In this document: positions 5,140 to 7,162 of the stretch, piece by piece | Layout of the letters: each line of letters begins with the position of its first letter | How positions within the stretch are numbered: position 1 is the first letter of the stretch | The notes under the pieces: model-generated | What the model was told of the DNA's origin: nothing | Databases searched by the model: none | Seen by the model: only the letters and a program-made list of their open reading frames with translations | Position numbers and translations under genes: made by a program | Assembly (NCBI GenBank): GCA_937891875.1 | Contig: CALATR010000384.1 | Span: 1-7,162 of the forward strand | Source of the DNA: an uncultured Pseudomonadota bacterium | Lineage (GTDB): Bacteria > Myxococcota_A > UBA796 > GCA-2862545 | Direction of reading: 5' to 3' | DNA length: 7,162 bases

Positions 5140-6828
5140 ATGCGCGCGGCGATCACACTCGGCCTGGGCCTCATGCTGGCGGGCTGCCCGACAGACCCCG
5201 ACGAGACCGAGACGGACGGGCTCGACACGGACACGGACTCGGACACGGACTCCGACTCGGACAGCGACTCGGACTCGGACAGCGACTCGGACTCGGACAG
5301 CGACACCGAGCCGGACCCGTGGCCGCTGGCGTTCGGGCGCTGGGGCGAGCCGGAGCTGACGTTGACCCTGGACAGACCCGAGGAAGGGCGGGGCATCTAC
5401 CTCCCCGACGTGCAGGCGACCTACAGCGACGTCGACTGGGACGCGCTGGACCGGCTGTACATCCCCGCCGGGCACTACCCGTTCATCCGGATCGGCAACC
5501 TGCCTGAGCGCACCGCGGAGCGCCCGCTGATCATCACCAACCAGGGTGGGCAGGTGCGGGTCGGCGGCCTCGACCACTACTACCTCCTCGCGCTGGGCGG
5601 GGGCAGCCACTGGGTGCTCACCGGGCGCTACGACCCCGAGTCGGCGACGGGCGACGTGGGCTTCCCGGGGCACTGGGGCGGGGCGTATGCCGACAGTGCG
5701 GGTACATACGGCATCCTGGTCGACGACGACTACGTGCGGGAGGGCAACAGCGGCCTGGCGGTGGGCAGCCGGGCGACCGCCTTCGAGGTCGAGTTCATCG
5801 AGGTCCGGGAGGTCGGGTTCGCGGGCATGACGCTCAAGACCGACGACGCCGAGGACTTCGTCATGCGCGACGTCACCGTGCACGACACCTACGTGCACGA
5901 CACCCTGTCCGAGGGGGTCTACATCGGCAGCACCCAGTCCCAGCCCCAGCACCCGATCGAGAACCTCGTGCTGCACAACAACCGCTTCGTGCGCACCGGC
6001 ACCGAGGCCGTGCAGGTGGGGCAGATCGGCGACGGGCTGGAGCTGCACCACAACGTCTTCGGGCCGTCGGCCATCCACTGGAAAGACAGCTTCCAGGCCT
6101 ATCAGGACGGAAACCTGCAGCTGGGCCTGCGCTACGGCGACGCGCGCGTGCACCACAACGTCTTCATCGGCGCGGGCGGCAACGTGTGGGGGATCTTCCT
6201 CGCTGACATCGCCGGCGATCCCCGCGGCGACGCGACGCTGGAGCTGCACGACAACGTGGTGTGGGGGACCCGCAGCCTGTTCGCCTACCTCAACAACACC
6301 TCGCACCCGGGACGCACCATCCGCATCGCCGACAACCGGTTCGCCGGCTGGTCCTTCCAGCGCGACGAGCTGGGCACCGGCGCAACCGCCTTCCCACACC
6401 TGCTGCGCTGCTTCGCGCCCCAGCCGGTCGCCTTCGAGGACAACCGGATCGCGCCGACCGATCGCAACGTCATCAACACCCTCGCTGACGGCAACGGCAC
6501 TGACGGCAGCATCACCGGGTCGGGCAACGTGGTGGAGGCGGTCGCTCCGCTGGCCTTCATCGACAGCGGCGTGTCCGACGACTTCGACTGGCTGAAGCTC
6601 GAGGTGTGGGCGGCGAGCGCGAGCCGCGGCGATGGGGCCCCGGTCGCCTACGAGCGCGACGACATCGCGTTGGTCGCCGGGGTGCCGTACCGCTGCACCC
6701 TGGACGTGTGCGCGGGCGGGCGGAACCCGGCGGAGACCCCCGACGACTGGGAGGCGATGGACGCGTTCCCCGACGACCTGCGGATCCGCGCGGGAACGGC
6801 GCACGAGGGCACCGGGCTGGCCTACTGA
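5140..6828 (+). CDS. Lipoprotein with Asp-Ser linker, right-handed beta-helix and C-terminal CBM5/12-like module
   Basis: A 562-residue predicted surface lipoprotein. The signal peptide is short and ends in the lipobox Leu-Ala-Gly-Cys with Cys16 lipidated; Pro follows, so no Asp retention signal. Residues 29-56 are alternating Asp with Ser or Thr, an acidic flexible stalk. From about 65 to 500 the protein looks like a right-handed parallel beta-helix. An early ERPLIITNQGGQV strand-turn is followed by repeated PbH1-style rungs ending in Asn-x-Phe/Val: LVLHNNRF (276-283), LELHHNVF, ARVHHNVF, LELHDNVV, IRIADNRF and VAFEDNRI. This fold is typical of polysaccharide lyases, depolymerases and related carbohydrate-active proteins, but I cannot point to catalytic residues. 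Residues 504-538 (YERDDIALVAGVPYRC, then NPAETPDDWE) look like a CBM5/12-type carbohydrate-binding module, with paired Cys519 and Cys524. ATG 5140 is preceded by GGAGGGAG. A polysaccharide-binding or -cleaving role outside the cell is inference; a purely structural surface protein is the alternative. Confidence 0.92.
   Translation: MRAAITLGLGLMLAGCPTDPDETETDGLDTDTDSDTDSDSDSDSDSDSDSDSDSDTEPDPWPLAFGRWGEPELTLTLDRPEEGRGIYLPDVQATYSDVDWDALDRLYIPAGHYPFIRIGNLPERTAERPLIITNQGGQVRVGGLDHYYLLALGGGSHWVLTGRYDPESATGDVGFPGHWGGAYADSAGTYGILVDDDYVREGNSGLAVGSRATAFEVEFIEVREVGFAGMTLKTDDAEDFVMRDVTVHDTYVHDTLSEGVYIGSTQSQPQHPIENLVLHNNRFVRTGTEAVQVGQIGDGLELHHNVFGPSAIHWKDSFQAYQDGNLQLGLRYGDARVHHNVFIGAGGNVWGIFLADIAGDPRGDATLELHDNVVWGTRSLFAYLNNTSHPGRTIRIADNRFAGWSFQRDELGTGATAFPHLLRCFAPQPVAFEDNRIAPTDRNVINTLADGNGTDGSITGSGNVVEAVAPLAFIDSGVSDDFDWLKLEVWAASASRGDGAPVAYERDDIALVAGVPYRCTLDVCAGGRNPAETPDDWEAMDAFPDDLRIRAGTAHEGTGLAY
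5224..5307 (+). repeat. Asp-Ser/Thr coding repeat with three 18-bp tandem copies
   Basis: Fourteen Asp codons (all GAC) alternate with Ser or Thr codons, making a 6-bp periodic tract within the lipoprotein gene. Inside it, 5248-5301 is three tandem copies of an 18-bp unit, GACTCGGACTCGGACAGC; the first copy differs by one base (TCC for the first TCG). The higher-order copies point to recent duplication by slippage or unequal recombination. Gain or loss of 6- or 18-bp units would keep the frame and change stalk length. Confidence 0.9.
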
Positions 6829-6839
6829 GGTTGGCTGGG

Positions 6840-6856
6840 GGACGGCGCTGCGCCCC
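6840..6856 (+). terminator. Weak GC hairpin after the beta-helix lipoprotein gene
   Basis: GGCG (6844-6847) pairs with CGCC (6851-6854) around a CTG loop. Across a two-base AC bulge, GG (6840-6841) can pair with CC (6855-6856). It starts 11 bases after the stop. There is no T tract, so this is at best a weak or factor-dependent terminator. Confidence 0.25.
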
Positions 6857-6915
6857 GCGTCACGGCCACACCCCGGTGCGCGAAGCGAGAAAACCTGCGC
6901 TCGGGGAACGCTGCC

Positions 6916-6929
6916 CGAACGGTCGTTCG
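6916..6929. repeat. Inverted repeat CGAACG-GT-CGTTCG
   Basis: A perfect 6-bp inverted repeat with a 2-bp centre, lying just before the AT-rich block begins. With so short a centre it is better suited to dimeric protein binding than to RNA hairpin formation. No partner copy is found elsewhere in the window. Confidence 0.4.
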
Positions 6930-6997
6930 ACAGGTGACGGGTACTGGTACGGACTCAATGAATATCGATATCATCGGAAACATCGTCTCAGGGCGTT

Positions 6998-7013
6998 CCT
7001 CAGATAACTGAGG
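6998..7013. repeat. Inverted repeat CCTCAG-ATAA-CTGAGG
   Basis: A perfect 6-bp stem with a four-base loop, inside the AT-rich block. On the minus strand it overlaps the stop codon (7000-7002) of the broken gene, so it may be that gene's 3'-end hairpin. No T tract follows on the minus strand. Confidence 0.45.
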
Positions 7014-7162
7014 TACTTGGCGCAATTTTGATGGCTTTTTCTAAAGCAGCCTCGAAATCAGTGCGATACGCATCGCGGACCTTGTCCCCCCTTGTTCAGG
7101 TCGATGTAAGAAAACGGCGCGCCCACTCCCGGGCTCGTCCGGCGCCGGCCTGCTTCGCCCCC
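7000..7162 (-). pseudogene. 3' remnant of an unidentified minus-strand gene, frameshifted at a G6 run
   Basis: On the minus strand, 7095-7003 encodes 31 codons ending in VRDAYRTDFEAALEKA and then IKIAPSTSVI before a TGA at 7000-7002. The composition is protein-like and the region is AT-richer than the host. No start codon exists in that frame, because an in-frame TGA lies at 7096-7098. The frame just upstream reads PFSYIDLNK and is open to the window edge. The two join smoothly if one base is removed from the run of six G's (C's at 7086-7091 on the plus strand), giving SYIDLNKGDKVRDAYRTDF. This looks like the C-terminus of a real gene carrying a homopolymer frameshift, either a genuine mutation or a sequencing error. 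The GC-rich part beyond about 7114 may not belong to it. I do not recognise the family. Confidence 0.4.

Larger units (their letters stand above)
6829..7162. other. Intergenic right end with an AT-rich foreign-looking block
   Basis: No intact gene is visible in these 334 bp. About the first 110 bp and the last 45 bp are GC-rich like the rest of the window. Between roughly 6945 and 7112 the composition drops sharply; by hand count 6951-7070 is 54 G/C of 120. This block holds several small inverted repeats and the 3' end of a broken minus-strand frame. The change of composition suggests a fragment of horizontally acquired DNA, or a misassembled contig end. Confidence 0.7.

Noticed and set aside
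5038..6804. A long minus-strand open frame antisense to the beta-helix lipoprotein.
   Set aside because: It is Val/Ala/Arg-rich with no domain pattern and translates the Asp-Ser codon tract as a Ser/Val/Arg run. The plus strand has a lipobox and beta-helix rungs.
6958..7011. A 17-aa plus-strand mini-frame beginning MNIDIIGN.
   Set aside because: It has no ribosome binding site, is very short, and ends inside the 6998-7013 inverted repeat; chance is the simpler explanation.
6822..7025. A minus-strand 67-codon open frame across the right intergenic region.
   Set aside because: It spans the composition break, overlaps the lipoprotein stop, has no ribosome binding site, and its sequence looks random.
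6829..7162. Possible integron attC or transposon end in the right intergenic region.
   Set aside because: No GTTRRRY/RYYYAAC pair, no terminal inverted repeats in matching positions and no transposase or integrase coding sequence are visible in the window.

Overview
The window reads as chromosomal DNA from a very GC-rich, Gram-negative-type bacterium, most likely a Myxococcota or related deltaproteobacterial lineage. The clues are strong G/C third-position codon use, two lipoproteins with classical lipoboxes (one with an acidic Asp/Ser/Thr linker, a style common in Myxococcota surface lipoproteins), GTG starts, and compact AGGAGG-type ribosome binding sites. The taxonomy is inference; no rRNA or marker gene is present.

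Layout. (1) 1-558, minus: the N-terminal part of a lipoprotein with tandem PKD/Ig-like repeats, running off the left edge. (2) 559-682: a 124-bp divergent intergenic region with -10-like elements for both directions and one copy of a 17-nt motif. (3) 683-3544, plus: a membrane histidine kinase with a signal peptide, 14 countable beta-propeller blades (two seven-bladed propellers), a Y_Y_Y domain, one transmembrane helix, and HisKA_3 plus HATPase domains. (4) 3541-4200, plus: a NarL/FixJ-type response regulator overlapping the kinase by ATGA. (5) 4201-4304: a terminator-like hairpin, then a second copy of the 17-nt motif (16 of 17 identical) and a -10-like element. (6) 4305-5075, plus: a 256-aa cytoplasmic protein of unknown function with an ankyrin-like C-terminal region. 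(7) 5140-6828, plus: a lipoprotein with an Asp-Ser/Thr repeat linker, a right-handed beta-helix and a small C-terminal module resembling CBM5/12. (8) 6829-7162: no intact gene. About 160 bp of it is sharply AT-richer than the rest and holds the broken 3' end of a minus-strand gene of foreign-looking composition.

How the parts may fit together. The kinase and regulator form a complete two-component system. The sensor architecture is that of Bacteroidetes hybrid two-component glycan sensors, but here the regulator is a separate NarL-type protein. The shared 17-nt motif sits in the promoter region of the lipoprotein/kinase pair and again upstream of the 256-aa gene. It is a candidate operator for this regulator, which would make the flanking genes a small regulon around a cell-envelope signal. 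The beta-helix lipoprotein with a carbohydrate-binding-like tail would suit a polysaccharide-related role, but that link is inference from proximity only. Nothing in the window is clearly an undescribed defence or mobile system. The best leads are the shared motif, the 256-aa orphan and the AT-rich right end.
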